The notes under the pieces: generated by a model
Database searches by the model: none
What the model was told of the DNA's origin: nothing
What the model saw: the letters and a program-made list of their open reading frames with translations, nothing else
Assembly (NCBI GenBank): GCA_902806015.1
Contig: CADCUZ010000007.1
Coordinates: 1 to 17,753, forward strand
Source of the DNA: an uncultured Rubrobacteraceae bacterium
GTDB lineage: Bacteria > Actinomycetota > Rubrobacteria > Rubrobacterales > Rubrobacteraceae
Direction: 5' to 3'
DNA: 17,753 nucleotides
Program-made: the position numbers and the translations under genes
In this document: in pieces, positions 1 through 7,545 of the stretch
Position numbering within the stretch: position 1 is the stretch's first letter
How the letters are laid out: each line of letters starts with the position of its first letter

Positions 1-335
1 AGTTCGTCGTTTCGTCGATTTTGGAAGAACCCCTCGGGTGGAACAACTCGACCCTGATCCAGGGAAACGTCGCGGAGAGTGTGGCCGACCTGAAACGGCA
101 ACCAGGCAAGGACATCACGGTAATCGGCAGCGACACGCTGGCCCACTCCCTGCTGCGCGACGGCCTCCTCGACGAGCTCAGGCTAATGGTCCATCCCGTG
201 GTCGTGGGCGGCGGAAAGCGCCTCTTTGAAGAGGGAGGGGCTCTAATGGGGCTCGAGCTTATGGATTCGAAGGCGTTCGGTACGGGCGTCGTCTCCCTCA
301 CCTACGGGACTGCGGGGCGAGGAGGGGAGGGATAG
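1..335 (+). CDS. DHFR/RibD C-terminal-like reductase, 5' truncated by window edge
   Basis: This is the C-terminal ~110 residues of a dihydrofolate reductase-like (RibD C-terminal domain) protein; the reading frame is already open at base 3 and the start lies outside the window. The visible part carries the family's landmarks: a VVSSILEEPLGWNNS segment, the GKDITVIGSDTLAHSLL stretch that forms part of the NADPH-binding fold, and LLDELRLMVHPVVVGGGKRLF near the end. It is close to the complete gene at 6988-7545, which reads TLEEPLEWNATLI and RLMVFPVVVGKGKRLF at the matching places. Its TAG stop is followed at once by the ATG of the SDR gene, so the two are probably co-transcribed and translationally coupled. 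Such proteins are presumed NAD(P)H-dependent reductases; the substrate is unknown. A TTG at base 21 is inside the conserved region and is not the true start. Confidence 0.85.
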   Translation, partial: FVVSSILEEPLGWNNSTLIQGNVAESVADLKRQPGKDITVIGSDTLAHSLLRDGLLDELRLMVHPVVVGGGKRLFEEGGALMGLELMDSKAFGTGVVSLTYGTAGRGGEG

Positions 336-1118
336 ATGACGCCGCTACTCCGGGACAAGAACGCGGTGGTCTACGGGGCGGGGGGCGCTATCGGTGGCGC
401 CGTGGCCCGGGCCTTCGCCCGGGAGGGGGCGAGGGTCTCTCTGGCCGGTTGCACCGTCGCCAGGCTCGACGAGGTGGCCGGGGAAATCCGCTCCGCTGGA
501 GGATTGGCCGAGGTGGCCGGGGTCGACGCGCTCGACGAGGGGGCCGTCGAGGAACACATAGGCGGGGTGGTGGAGCGGGCGGGGGGCGTAGACGTCTCCT
601 TCAACGCCATCTCGATCCGGGACGTTCAGTTGATCCCGCTCGTCCAGATGTCGCGCGAGGACTTCATGAGACCGGTCGTGACCGGCACGACGACCCACCT
701 GTTGACGGCGAGGGCGGCGGCGCGGCGCATGGCCGAGAGGGGCTCCGGCGTCATCCTGACGCTCTCCGCCTCTGCCGTGCGCGCGTACTTTCCCGGCGTC
801 CACGTGGGAGGCTTCGGGGTCGCGTGCGCGGCGATCGAGGCCCTCACGAAACAGCTGGCGGCGGAGCTTGGGCCGAGCGGCATCCGCGTGAACTGCCTGC
901 GGTCTGAGGGTATCCCAGAGAGCTGGGAGGGCGTCTCCACCGAGGGCTGGTCCGGGCCGATGGCGGAGATCGAGGCGGGGCTAAAGGCGCGTTCCTTGCT
1001 GGGGCGGGTGACGACGCTGGCCGACGTGGGCAACGCGGCCGCGTTTTTGGCCTCCGACCGGGCCGGCGCGACGACCGGGACCGTCCTCAACCTGACCAGC
1101 GGCACGGTAGTCGACTAG
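336..1118 (+). CDS. SDR-family oxidoreductase homologue with degenerate active site
   Basis: A 260-residue protein with the Rossmann fold of short-chain dehydrogenases. The glycine-rich cofactor motif GAGGAIGG is at residues 14-21. The C-terminal half has the usual AIEALTKQLAAELGPSGIRVN stretch and ends in the typical SDRAGATTGTVLNL segment, so length and layout are normal for classical SDRs. The catalytic YxxxK position reads FGVAC: Phe160 replaces Tyr and Cys164 replaces Lys. A serine (144 or 146) remains near the expected catalytic Ser. With the proton-transfer pair gone, ordinary SDR oxidoreductase chemistry is unlikely; it may bind NAD(P)(H) without catalysis or use another mechanism. 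The ATG directly follows the stop of the upstream reductase gene. The fold assignment is secure; the function is unknown. Confidence 0.88.
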   Translation: MTPLLRDKNAVVYGAGGAIGGAVARAFAREGARVSLAGCTVARLDEVAGEIRSAGGLAEVAGVDALDEGAVEEHIGGVVERAGGVDVSFNAISIRDVQLIPLVQMSREDFMRPVVTGTTTHLLTARAAARRMAERGSGVILTLSASAVRAYFPGVHVGGFGVACAAIEALTKQLAAELGPSGIRVNCLRSEGIPESWEGVSTEGWSGPMAEIEAGLKARSLLGRVTTLADVGNAAAFLASDRAGATTGTVLNLTSGTVVD

Positions 1119-1217
1119 CGTGAGGCGGCCACGACAACGACAACGAGGGGATGCGATGGGTGTTCAACGTTCCGTCCGAGGCGGGCGGCTTGCTACCTCC
1201 AAGGAGGACCACCGGCC

Positions 1218-1924
1218 ATGACCACCCACGTGCTGATCCCCGGTGCCGGGGGCGAGGCCTGGTACTGGCACCTGCTGGAGGCCGAGTTGCGCGAGAGGGG
1301 CCGCGAGGCGTTGCCGGTCGACTTGCCGGCCGACGACGATTCGACCGGGTTCTCGGAGTACGCCGATGCGGTGGTCGGGGCCATCGGAGGCCGCACCGGC
1401 CTCGTAGACGTGGCCCAGTCGCTCGGCGGGTTTACCGCGCCGCTGGTGTGCGAGCGGGTGCCGGTGGACCTGCTGGTGATGCTGAACGCGATGGTCCCGT
1501 CGCCGGGCGAGCCGCCGGAGGACTGGTGGTCCAACACCGGCTTCGCGAAGGCCAGGGCCGAGCGAGCCGACCGGGGGGCAGGGACCTCTCCGCAGACGAG
1601 GACCCGCGGGAGACCTTCGTCCACGACGTCCCGCCCGAGGTCACGGCAGAGGCTTGCGCGTGGGGAGAGCCGCATCAATCCGGGGCGCCGTTCGCGCGGC
1701 CGTGGTCCCTGAAAGAGTGGCCCGAGGTGCCGACGAGGTTCCTGCAGGGCCGCGACGACCGCTTCTTCCCGGTGGAGTTCCAGCGCCGGGTCGTGCGAGA
1801 GCGTCTCGGCATCGCCCCCGACGAAATGGACGGCGGGCACCTCGTCGCCCTCAGCCGCCCGCGAGAGTTGGCCGACCGGCTCGAAGACTACCGGGAGGAC
1901 GTCGCCGGTCGGGAAGATGACTGA
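1218..1924 (+). pseudogene. alpha/beta hydrolase 1, frameshifted (one G missing near 1573-1578)
   Basis: Starts at ATG 1218 behind an AAGGAGG ribosome binding site. The N-terminal half is a clear alpha/beta hydrolase: THVLIPGAGGEAWYWHLLEAEL, then the nucleophile elbow AQSLGG with Ser68. After residue ~119 the frame becomes low-complexity and stops at 1712. The correct continuation lies in another frame from about 1576 to the TGA ending at 1924, including LQGRDDRFFPVEFQ with the acid region and DGGHLVALSRPRELA with the catalytic His. Adding one G to the G6 tract at 1573-1578 joins the halves into a 235-residue protein of normal family length. As read, the product lacks Asp and His and should be inactive. 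Either a true pseudogene or a homopolymer sequencing error. The family includes esterases; the substrate is unknown. Confidence 0.85.
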
Positions 1925-2078
1925 TGGGGAGGCGGTCAACGCGGCAAGGGAAACCCCTCCAAAAAGTCACCCAAATGATTCCGTCCAAAGGCGCGTTCCG
2001 TGACCAATCTTCGGGGCCGATGCGGGACCGGTCCTTCTACGGTTGGCGGTTCCGTCGCCCGAGCCAGACGAGGACACC

Positions 2079-2504
2079 ATGACCAACACCGGCACGGCAA
2101 GAGGAACAGGGGTAGCGCCGGCGAGGAGAAGGGGACGCGCCGTGAACGTTGCGCTGTGGGCGCTCCAGATCCTGCTGGCGCTCGTGTTCGCGATGGCCGG
2201 GCTGGCAAAGGTGTTCGACGACCCGGCGATGGTGGAGATGTTCACCACGATCGGCTTCGGCCAGTGGTTCCGGTACGTGGTCGGGGCGCTCGAGATCTCC
2301 GGCGCCGTCGGCGTCCCGATCCCAAGGTTCTCGGGGTCGGCCGCGATCGGGCTGGTCTGCGTGATGTTGGGCGCGATCTTCACCAACCTGTTCGTCCTCG
2401 GCGCGAGCCCGGTCCTCCCGCTGGGCTTGCTGGTGGCGAGCGTCGTGGTCGCCTGGGGCCGCCGGTCGAGAACGAGGGCCCAGGCCGGCGGGAACCGACG
2501 CTAG
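2079..2504 (+). CDS. DoxX-like membrane protein
   Basis: A 141-residue integral membrane protein. After a short basic N-terminus (ARRRGRAVN) four hydrophobic segments follow: about 28-47 (ALQILLALVFAMAGLAKVF), 62-80 (FRYVVGALEISGAVGVPI), 85-107 (AAIGLVCVMLGAIFTNLFV) and 112-127 (LPLGLLVASVVVAWG). The AMAGLAKVFD and ALEISGAVG motifs are typical of the DoxX/DoxD-like superfamily, whose members are small four-helix proteins of mostly unknown role, some linked to thiol or redox homeostasis. ATG 2079 is chosen over an upstream in-frame TTG at 2043 because AGGA lies just before it and the added residues are not conserved-looking. It lies 154 bases after the frameshifted hydrolase and 43 bases before the serine hydrolase gene. 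Confidence 0.85.
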   Translation: MTNTGTARGTGVAPARRRGRAVNVALWALQILLALVFAMAGLAKVFDDPAMVEMFTTIGFGQWFRYVVGALEISGAVGVPIPRFSGSAAIGLVCVMLGAIFTNLFVLGASPVLPLGLLVASVVVAWGRRSRTRAQAGGNRR

Positions 2505-2547
2505 ACCGCACCAGCGTATCGAAACCCTATCAAGTATGGAGACGCCT

Positions 2548-3660
2548 ATGAACAGCCTTCAGCAGCAGGTCCAAGAAGCCATCGACGATCTAGTCGAGTC
2601 GGGGGTCGAACGGGGACTGCAGGTCTCCGTCTACCGGCACGGCGAGCCGGTGGTCGACGCCGTGGCGGGCGTCGCCGATCATGAGACCGGTCGCCCGGTC
2701 GCCCCGGACACGCCGATCTACGCCTACTCGGTCGGCAAGGGCGCTACCGCCACCGTGGCGCACGTGCTCGTCGAGCGGGGCGCGTTCGATTACGACACCC
2801 CGATCGTGGAGCTGTGGCCCGAGTTCGGCGCCCACGGCAAAGAGACCGCGACCGTGCGCCACGCCCTGACGCACACGGTCGGCGTACCCGGCATACCGGC
2901 GGACACAACGCCCGAAGACCTGTACGACTGGGACAAGATGTGCGAAGCGATCGCCGACGCCGAGCCCTGGTGGGAGCCTGGCACCAAGACCGCGTACCAC
3001 GCCTACCCTTTCGGCTACATCGTCGGGGAGATCTCGCGCCGGATCACCGACAAACCGATCTCGCAGATCCTCCGGGAGGAGGTGGCCGGGCCGCTCGGCG
3101 TCGCAGACGAGCTCTTTTTCGGGGTGCCGGAGCCCGAGTTGAGCCGGCTGGCGCGGCTGGAGGACGCAGAGGGCAGCGCCGAGATGCTCGCCTCGATGCC
3201 CGACGATTCCCCGTTCTTCAAGCTGGGACCGCGGGCCGTGACCCCGACCGCCGAGTTCGGCAACCGCGCCGACGTACTGATGGCCGACATCCCCGCCGGC
3301 GGCAAGATGTCTGCGCGTGCAGTATCGCGCATGTACGCCGCGCTGCTCGGCGAGGTCGAAGGCGTGCGGCTCATCTCACCCGGGCGGCTGCGAGAGGCGT
3401 CCGCCGTGGCGTTCAGCGGGGTCGATGGGATCATGGGGAACCCGGTCTCGTGGGCGCTGGGTTACTCCGTCGGCCGCATCGGGGCGGACGCGCAGGAAGC
3501 CCCGACCGTGTTCGGGATGGGAGGCGTCGGGGGGAGCTACGCGTGCGCCGACACCGCGACCGGGGTCGCGTTCGCCCTTACCAAGAACCGGCTCACCCCC
3601 AGCTTCGACGCCGCCGAACGGTTGTCCGGGATCGTCACGAGGGCGGTCGCCGACGGCTAG
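2548..3660 (+). CDS. beta-lactamase-fold serine hydrolase 1 (class C/EstB-like)
   Basis: A 370-residue member of the class C beta-lactamase/serine esterase superfamily. The catalytic SxxK motif is S61-V-G-K64 within YAYSVGKGATATVAHVLVE; the second motif lies in YHAYPFGYIVGEI (Tyr150); the third, near residue 325, is a glycine-rich GMGGVGGSYACAD segment, as in EstB/LACTB-type carboxylesterases rather than true beta-lactamases. No signal peptide is visible, so a cytoplasmic esterase or amidase is more likely than a secreted lactamase. ATG 2548 is preferred because GGAG sits 6 bases upstream; an in-frame ATG at 2536 would add four residues. The substrate cannot be deduced. A second, divergent member of the superfamily lies at 5707-6900. 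Confidence 0.9.
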   Translation: MNSLQQQVQEAIDDLVESGVERGLQVSVYRHGEPVVDAVAGVADHETGRPVAPDTPIYAYSVGKGATATVAHVLVERGAFDYDTPIVELWPEFGAHGKETATVRHALTHTVGVPGIPADTTPEDLYDWDKMCEAIADAEPWWEPGTKTAYHAYPFGYIVGEISRRITDKPISQILREEVAGPLGVADELFFGVPEPELSRLARLEDAEGSAEMLASMPDDSPFFKLGPRAVTPTAEFGNRADVLMADIPAGGKMSARAVSRMYAALLGEVEGVRLISPGRLREASAVAFSGVDGIMGNPVSWALGYSVGRIGADAQEAPTVFGMGGVGGSYACADTATGVAFALTKNRLTPSFDAAERLSGIVTRAVADG

Positions 3661-3700
3661 CGAAACGAGAGGCACCGCGGACGACAGCAACCACCGCAAG

Positions 3701-3708
3701 AAAGGAAG
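3701..3708 (+). promoter_or_regulatory. Ribosome binding site of the VOC gene
   Basis: AAAGGAAG lies 7 bases ahead of an ATA codon at 3716, the position where homologues begin with ATG. The good spacing points to 3716 as the ancestral start codon, although ATA is not a standard bacterial start. Confidence 0.6.
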
Positions 3709-3715
3709 ACGCGCC

Positions 3716-4120
3716 ATAGAATGGAAGCTCGAGTTGGTCCCGATCCCAGTCTCAGACGAGGACCGCGCGAAGGCCTTCTACACCCAGAAGGCCAGGCTCG
3801 AGGAGGACCTCGACCACAAGGCCAGCGAAGGGTTTCGGGTGGTGCGGCTCACGCCCCCCGGGTCGGCGTGCTCGATCGCGATAGGGACCGGGATCGCGGA
3901 CACGCCGCCGGGCTCCGTCCAGGGCCTCCACCTTCTCGTCCCGGACATCGACGTGGCGCGCGAGCAGCCCCTGGGGCGGGGCGTCGAGGTCAGCGAAGTC
4001 CGGCACTTCGACGGCCGCGAGTCGAAACCGGGCATGGCCGGAGGCTGGAACTCGCACGTCTTTTTCGGAGATCCGGACGGCAACGGCTGGGCCTTGCAGC
4101 AGTTGCCCGCTCGTGGGTAG
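3716..4120 (+). CDS. VOC-superfamily (glyoxalase/bleomycin-resistance fold) protein with ATA at the expected start
   Basis: A 134-residue single-domain VOC protein. The beginning EWKLELVPIPVSDEDRAKAF followed by YT, the middle VRLTPPGSACSIAIGTGI, and the end FFGDPDGNGWALQQLP are hallmarks of VOC proteins, which bind a metal and catalyse isomerisation, dioxygenation or thiol transfer on small molecules. Homologues typically begin MEWKLELVP; here the codon before GAATGG is ATA instead of ATG, 7 bases after a good ribosome binding site. The out-of-frame ATG at 3721 gives an unrelated, low-complexity translation. The only in-frame alternative close by is TTG at 3734, which lacks a binding site and would remove the first strand. 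Expression may therefore be weak or lost. The segment QKARLEEDLDH is also unusual where homologues have a glycine. Substrate unknown. Confidence 0.75.
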   Translation: MEWKLELVPIPVSDEDRAKAFYTQKARLEEDLDHKASEGFRVVRLTPPGSACSIAIGTGIADTPPGSVQGLHLLVPDIDVAREQPLGRGVEVSEVRHFDGRESKPGMAGGWNSHVFFGDPDGNGWALQQLPARG

Positions 4121-4141
4121 GACATCGAAAGGAGGACGAAC

Positions 4142-4756
4142 ATGGGTAAGGTGGCCACGGGGCTCTCGATGTCGCTGGACGGCTTCATCGCCGGCCCGAA
4201 TGACGGCCTGGGACAGCCGCTGGGCGAGGGCGGTGAGCGGCTCTTCGCGTGGTACTCGGGCGGCGACACCGAGTACGAGCTGCCCGGCACCGAGATGGTG
4301 TTCAGGGTCTCGCAGCAGAGCGCCGAAATGCTTCGGGAGGCGCACGCCGGGATGGGTGCGTTCGTGACGGGACGCAGGACGTTCGACATCACCAACGGGT
4401 GGGGCGGCAGCCCCCCTCTGGGCGTGCCGACCTTCGTCGTCACCCACGCTGTTCCCGATGAGTGGGTATACGAGGGATCTCCTTTCACCTTCGTCACGGA
4501 CGGCGTCGAGAGCGCCGTGGAGCGGGCGAGGGCGGTTGCGGGCGAGAGGGACGTCGCTGTGGGCGCCGCCAGCATCGCGCAGCAGTGCTTCCGGACCGGG
4601 CTCCTCGACGAAATACATGTGGATTTGGTGCCCGTCCTCCTCGGGGACGGCGTCCGGTTGTTCGAGCACCTCGGCGCGGGACCCATCGAGCTGGAGAGCA
4701 CCAGGGTGATCGAGGGCGCCAGGGTAACGCACCTTACCTTCCGCGTCGTCAAGTAG
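4142..4756 (+). CDS. DHFR/RibD C-terminal-like reductase 2
   Basis: A 204-residue complete member of the dihydrofolate reductase-like (RibD C-terminal domain) family. The N-terminal strand LSMSLDGFIAGPND, the GAFVTGRRTFDI motif around residue 75, and the C-terminal LLDEIHVDLVPVLLGDGVRLF block are all present. The family is presumed to reduce small molecules with NADPH; only a few members are true folate or riboflavin enzymes, and this gene is not in a folate or riboflavin operon. ATG 4142 follows an excellent AAAGGAGG site and lies 21 bases after the VOC stop, so it is probably in the same transcript. It differs in sequence from the two other family members in the window, which resemble each other more, suggesting separate origin rather than a recent local duplication. 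Confidence 0.88.
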   Translation: MGKVATGLSMSLDGFIAGPNDGLGQPLGEGGERLFAWYSGGDTEYELPGTEMVFRVSQQSAEMLREAHAGMGAFVTGRRTFDITNGWGGSPPLGVPTFVVTHAVPDEWVYEGSPFTFVTDGVESAVERARAVAGERDVAVGAASIAQQCFRTGLLDEIHVDLVPVLLGDGVRLFEHLGAGPIELESTRVIEGARVTHLTFRVVK

Positions 4757-4771
4757 CGAGCACGGCCCGCA

Positions 4772-4806
4772 CCAACCGCTTCGCCCCTGTGATGGGTTGG
4801 AAGCGG
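4772..4806 (+). other. Two alternative short stems in the intergenic region
   Basis: CCAACC (4772-4777) can pair with GGTTGG (4795-4800), while CCGCTTC (4776-4782) can pair with GAAGCGG (4800-4806). The two pairings share bases and exclude each other. There is no T-rich tail, so a classic terminator is unlikely. Possibly chance in GC-rich DNA. Confidence 0.25.
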
Positions 4807-4850
4807 GCGAAATCAGGTAGGCAAGAGCAGGCGAATGCAGAGGGGACGAA

Positions 4851-5684
4851 GTGGACAATGAACCCAGCGGCAACTACGCCGAGGTAAACGGCATCAGGAG
4901 GTACTACGAGATCCACGGCGCCGGTAGGCCGTTGGTCCTGCTGCACGGCGCGTACATGACGATCGACGCCATGGGAGAGGTCTTGCCCCGGCTCGCCGAG
5001 TCCCGGCAAGTCATCGCCGTCGAGCTGCAGGCCCACGGGCGCACGGCCGACGTCGACCGACCGCTGGCCTACGAGTCCATGGCGGACGACGTCGCCGCCC
5101 TGCTGCGGCACCTAGAGGTCGAAGAGGCCGACGTCTTCGGTTTCAGCATGGGGGGCGGCGTCGCCCTGCAGGTGGCCATCAGGCACCCGGAGCTGGTGCG
5201 CAAGCTGGTGGTTGCCTCGGCCTCCTACACGAGCGACAGCATGCACCCCGAGCTGCTGGAGATGATCCCGTCCATCACGCCGGAAGTCTTCGCCGGCTCC
5301 CCGATCGAGACAGACTATCTTCGGACCGCGCCGAACCCGGACGATTTTCCCACGCTGGTCGCCACGCTGAAGCAACTCGACATGGAGCCCTTCGCCTGGC
5401 CGCCGGAGGACATTCAGGGGATCGTCGCGCCCACCCTGCTCATCCATCGTCGGGGATTCCGATGCCGCCCGCATCGAGCACGCCGTCGAGCTGTTCCGGC
5501 TGCTCGGCGGCGTGATGGGGGACCTGGCGGGCCTCCCGAAGTCCCGACTCGCGGTGCTCCCTGGGACTACGCATTTCATCCCCCGGGCAGCGGGATCCTG
5601 GACCGCGCCGATTGGCTGCTGACGATAATTCCCCCGTTCCTCGACGCGCCCATGCCGGAGGAACAGGGGGGTGAGGGCGTATGA
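4851..5684 (+). CDS. alpha/beta hydrolase 2 with a compensated double frameshift
   Basis: The 277-residue frame starts at GTG 4851 after an AGAGGGGA site. The first 200 residues are a standard alpha/beta hydrolase: RPLVLLHGAYMTIDAMGEVL, then the nucleophile elbow GFSMGGG with Ser99, then a cap region. From residue ~199 the frame turns arginine-rich until ~243, then becomes hydrolase-like again (PPGSGILDRADWLL). In the alternative frame over 5446-5580 the missing part reads IVGDSDAARIEHAVELFRLL and ends LPGTTHFI, which hold the catalytic acid and histidine. One extra C near 5443-5445 and one missing C in the C5 run at 5580-5584 explain this exactly. As written, the protein lacks Asp and His. 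Either two sequencing errors or two real compensating mutations. It lies 22 bases before the next gene. Confidence 0.85.
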   Translation: MDNEPSGNYAEVNGIRRYYEIHGAGRPLVLLHGAYMTIDAMGEVLPRLAESRQVIAVELQAHGRTADVDRPLAYESMADDVAALLRHLEVEEADVFGFSMGGGVALQVAIRHPELVRKLVVASASYTSDSMHPELLEMIPSITPEVFAGSPIETDYLRTAPNPDDFPTLVATLKQLDMEPFAWPPEDIQGIVAPTLLIHRRGFRCRPHRARRRAVPAARRRDGGPGGPPEVPTRGAPWDYAFHPPGSGILDRADWLLTIIPPFLDAPMPEEQGGEGV

Positions 5685-5706
5685 GACAGGACGGGGAGAA
5701 AAGACG

Positions 5707-6900
5707 ATGAGCAACGGAGGATTCTCCGTGGCCCGGCTCGACCGGACGCACGACGTCATGGCCGGCCACGTCGAGCGCGGCCACGCACCCGGCATCGTTA
5801 CACTGGTCAGCCGGTACGGCGAGACGCACGTAGATGCGGTCGGCACGAAGGCGGTCGGCGGCGACCCGATGCGGCGCGACACCATCTTCCGCGTCGCCTC
5901 GATGACCAAGCCCGTCGCGGCCGTGGCGGCCATGATCCTGGTGGAAGAATGCGGGCTGCGGCTGGACGAGCCGGTTGACCCCCTGCTGCCCGAGCTGGCA
6001 GACCGTGAGGTACTCGAGAGGCCAGACGGGCCGGTCGACGACACCGTCCCGGCGAACCGGCCGGTCACGTTGCGCGACCTCTTGACCTTGCGGCTCGGAA
6101 TCGGGGCGGTGCTGGCTCCCACCGGGCGGTACCCGATCCAGAGTGCGATGGAGGAGGCGGGGGTCGCCCCGGGGCCGGACTCGCCTTCGCTCCCGCCCGA
6201 CGAGTGGATGCGGCGCCTCGGCGGTCTTCCGTTGATCCACCATCCGGGCGAGAGATGGATGTACGAGACGGGCTCCGACGTGCTCGGCGTCCTGATCTCG
6301 CGCGCCACCGGCGGGCCGCTTGAGGCGTTCTTCCGCAGGCGCATCTTCGAGCCTCTCGGGATGAACGACACCGGTTTCAGCGTGCCGGCCGCGAAGATCG
6401 ACCGTCTGGCGAGCTGCTACCAGGCCGACCCCGAGACCGGGGAGCTGGAGCTTTACGACGGCGCGGAGGACAGCAAGTGGAGCCGCCCCCCCGCCTTCGA
6501 GTCGGGCGGCGGGGGTCTGGTCTCGACCGTCGACGACTACCTGGCCTTCTGCCGGATGATGCTGAACGGGGGCAAGCACGGCGGGGAGCGCATCCTGTCG
6601 AGGCCCTCTGTCGAGCTCATGACCGCCGACCACCTGACCCCCGGGCAGCGACAGGGGGCGGAGATGCTCCTCGGGGATCACGGAGGCTGGGGGTTCGGCA
6701 TGTCCGTGGCCACTAGGCGCGACGATCTGGCAACGACCCCTGGACGCTTCGGGTGGGACGGCGGCTACGGCACCTCCGGGTATTCCGACCCAGAGGAGGA
6801 CATGGTCGGGATCCTTATGACCCAGCGCCTGGCGGGCCCAGACTCGCCACGCATCGATCTGGATTTTTGGACCTCGGCCTACGCGGCGATAGATGACTGA
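5707..6900 (+). CDS. beta-lactamase-fold serine hydrolase 2
   Basis: A 397-residue serine hydrolase of the beta-lactamase/penicillin-binding-protein-like superfamily. The SxxK catalytic motif is S65-M-T-K68 (FRVASMTKPVAAVAAM); the second motif is Y186-E-T in WMYETGSDVLGVLI; the third lies in GWDGGYGTSGYSDP (Trp350). A LRDLLTLRLGIG block and the PLGMNDTGFSVP segment match esterase-type members. There is no signal peptide or membrane segment, which suggests a cytoplasmic esterase rather than a cell-wall enzyme. ATG 5707 follows a GGGGAG site; an in-frame ATG at 5671 overlaps the previous gene and lacks support. The protein differs clearly from the serine hydrolase at 2548-3660. No substrate can be named. 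Confidence 0.9.
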   Translation: MSNGGFSVARLDRTHDVMAGHVERGHAPGIVTLVSRYGETHVDAVGTKAVGGDPMRRDTIFRVASMTKPVAAVAAMILVEECGLRLDEPVDPLLPELADREVLERPDGPVDDTVPANRPVTLRDLLTLRLGIGAVLAPTGRYPIQSAMEEAGVAPGPDSPSLPPDEWMRRLGGLPLIHHPGERWMYETGSDVLGVLISRATGGPLEAFFRRRIFEPLGMNDTGFSVPAAKIDRLASCYQADPETGELELYDGAEDSKWSRPPAFESGGGGLVSTVDDYLAFCRMMLNGGKHGGERILSRPSVELMTADHLTPGQRQGAEMLLGDHGGWGFGMSVATRRDDLATTPGRFGWDGGYGTSGYSDPEEDMVGILMTQRLAGPDSPRIDLDFWTSAYAAIDD

Positions 6901-6987
6901 GCGGCGTGCACTCGCCGGCGAACTGGTGATACGCAAACGTCGGGGTAGCCCAGCCGACCCGGCATCGACCATAGGAGGAGAAGCGAC

Positions 6988-7545
6988 GTGAGAAGGGTGA
7001 TCGCATCGGAGTTCGTGTCGCTGGACGGGGTGATGGAGGACCCGAGCTGGACCTTCCGGTTCATGGAAGAAGCGCGGGATCGGTTCAAGTACGACGAGCT
7101 GGCCGCGGCCGACGCTCTCCTGCTCGGCCGCCTTACCTACGAAGGTTTCGCCGCGGCCTGGCCCCAGATGGCCGAGCAAACGGGGGAGTACGGCGCCTGG
7201 ATGAACGGCTACCCAAAGCACGTAGCCTCCACGACCCTTGAGGAGCCACTGGAGTGGAACGCGACCCTGATCAAGGGCGACATCGCGGGAGGAGTGGCCG
7301 CCCTCAAGGAGCAGCCGGGCAAGGACATCCTCGTCTTCGGCAGCGCCGACCTCGTGAACACGCTGGCGCAACACGACCTCATCGACGAGTACCGGCTGAT
7401 GGTCTTCCCCGTCGTCGTGGGGAAGGGGAAGCGCCTCTTCCGAGAAGGCCTCGACACGAAGGCCATGAGGCTCGTCGACACGACGATTTTCGATTCCGGC
7501 ACCGTCGTGCTCACCTACCGCCCGGCGGAAAGGGAATCGGAATAG
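6988..7545 (+). CDS. DHFR/RibD C-terminal-like reductase 3
   Basis: A 185-residue complete DHFR-like reductase. It starts at GTG 6988 behind an AGGAGGAG site and opens with RRVIASEFVSLDGVMEDPSW, the conserved first strand. LLGRLTYEGFAAAWP corresponds to the family's GRxTYE motif; KDILVFGSADLVNTL is the cofactor-binding strand-turn; LIDEYRLMVFPVVVGKGKRLF is the conserved C-terminal block. It resembles the truncated gene at the left edge. The next gene, a frameshifted alpha/beta hydrolase, starts at the very next base after the TAG stop, so the two are translationally coupled. Presumed NADPH-dependent reductase with unknown substrate. Confidence 0.9.
   Translation: MRRVIASEFVSLDGVMEDPSWTFRFMEEARDRFKYDELAAADALLLGRLTYEGFAAAWPQMAEQTGEYGAWMNGYPKHVASTTLEEPLEWNATLIKGDIAGGVAALKEQPGKDILVFGSADLVNTLAQHDLIDEYRLMVFPVVVGKGKRLFREGLDTKAMRLVDTTIFDSGTVVLTYRPAERESE

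Noticed and set aside
1151..1217. Upstream ATG in the frame of the hydrolase 1 C-terminal half
   Set aside because: The translation from 1151 to ~1570 is arginine-rich shadow sequence; the true N-terminal half is in the frame of ATG 1218.
2043..2078. Earlier TTG start for the DoxX-like gene
   Set aside because: No ribosome binding site and the added residues are not membrane-like; ATG 2079 has AGGA upstream.
3721..4149. A 142-codon frame starting with ATG at 3721
   Set aside because: The translation is low-complexity, while the VOC domain is clearly encoded in the frame one base over (3716-4120).
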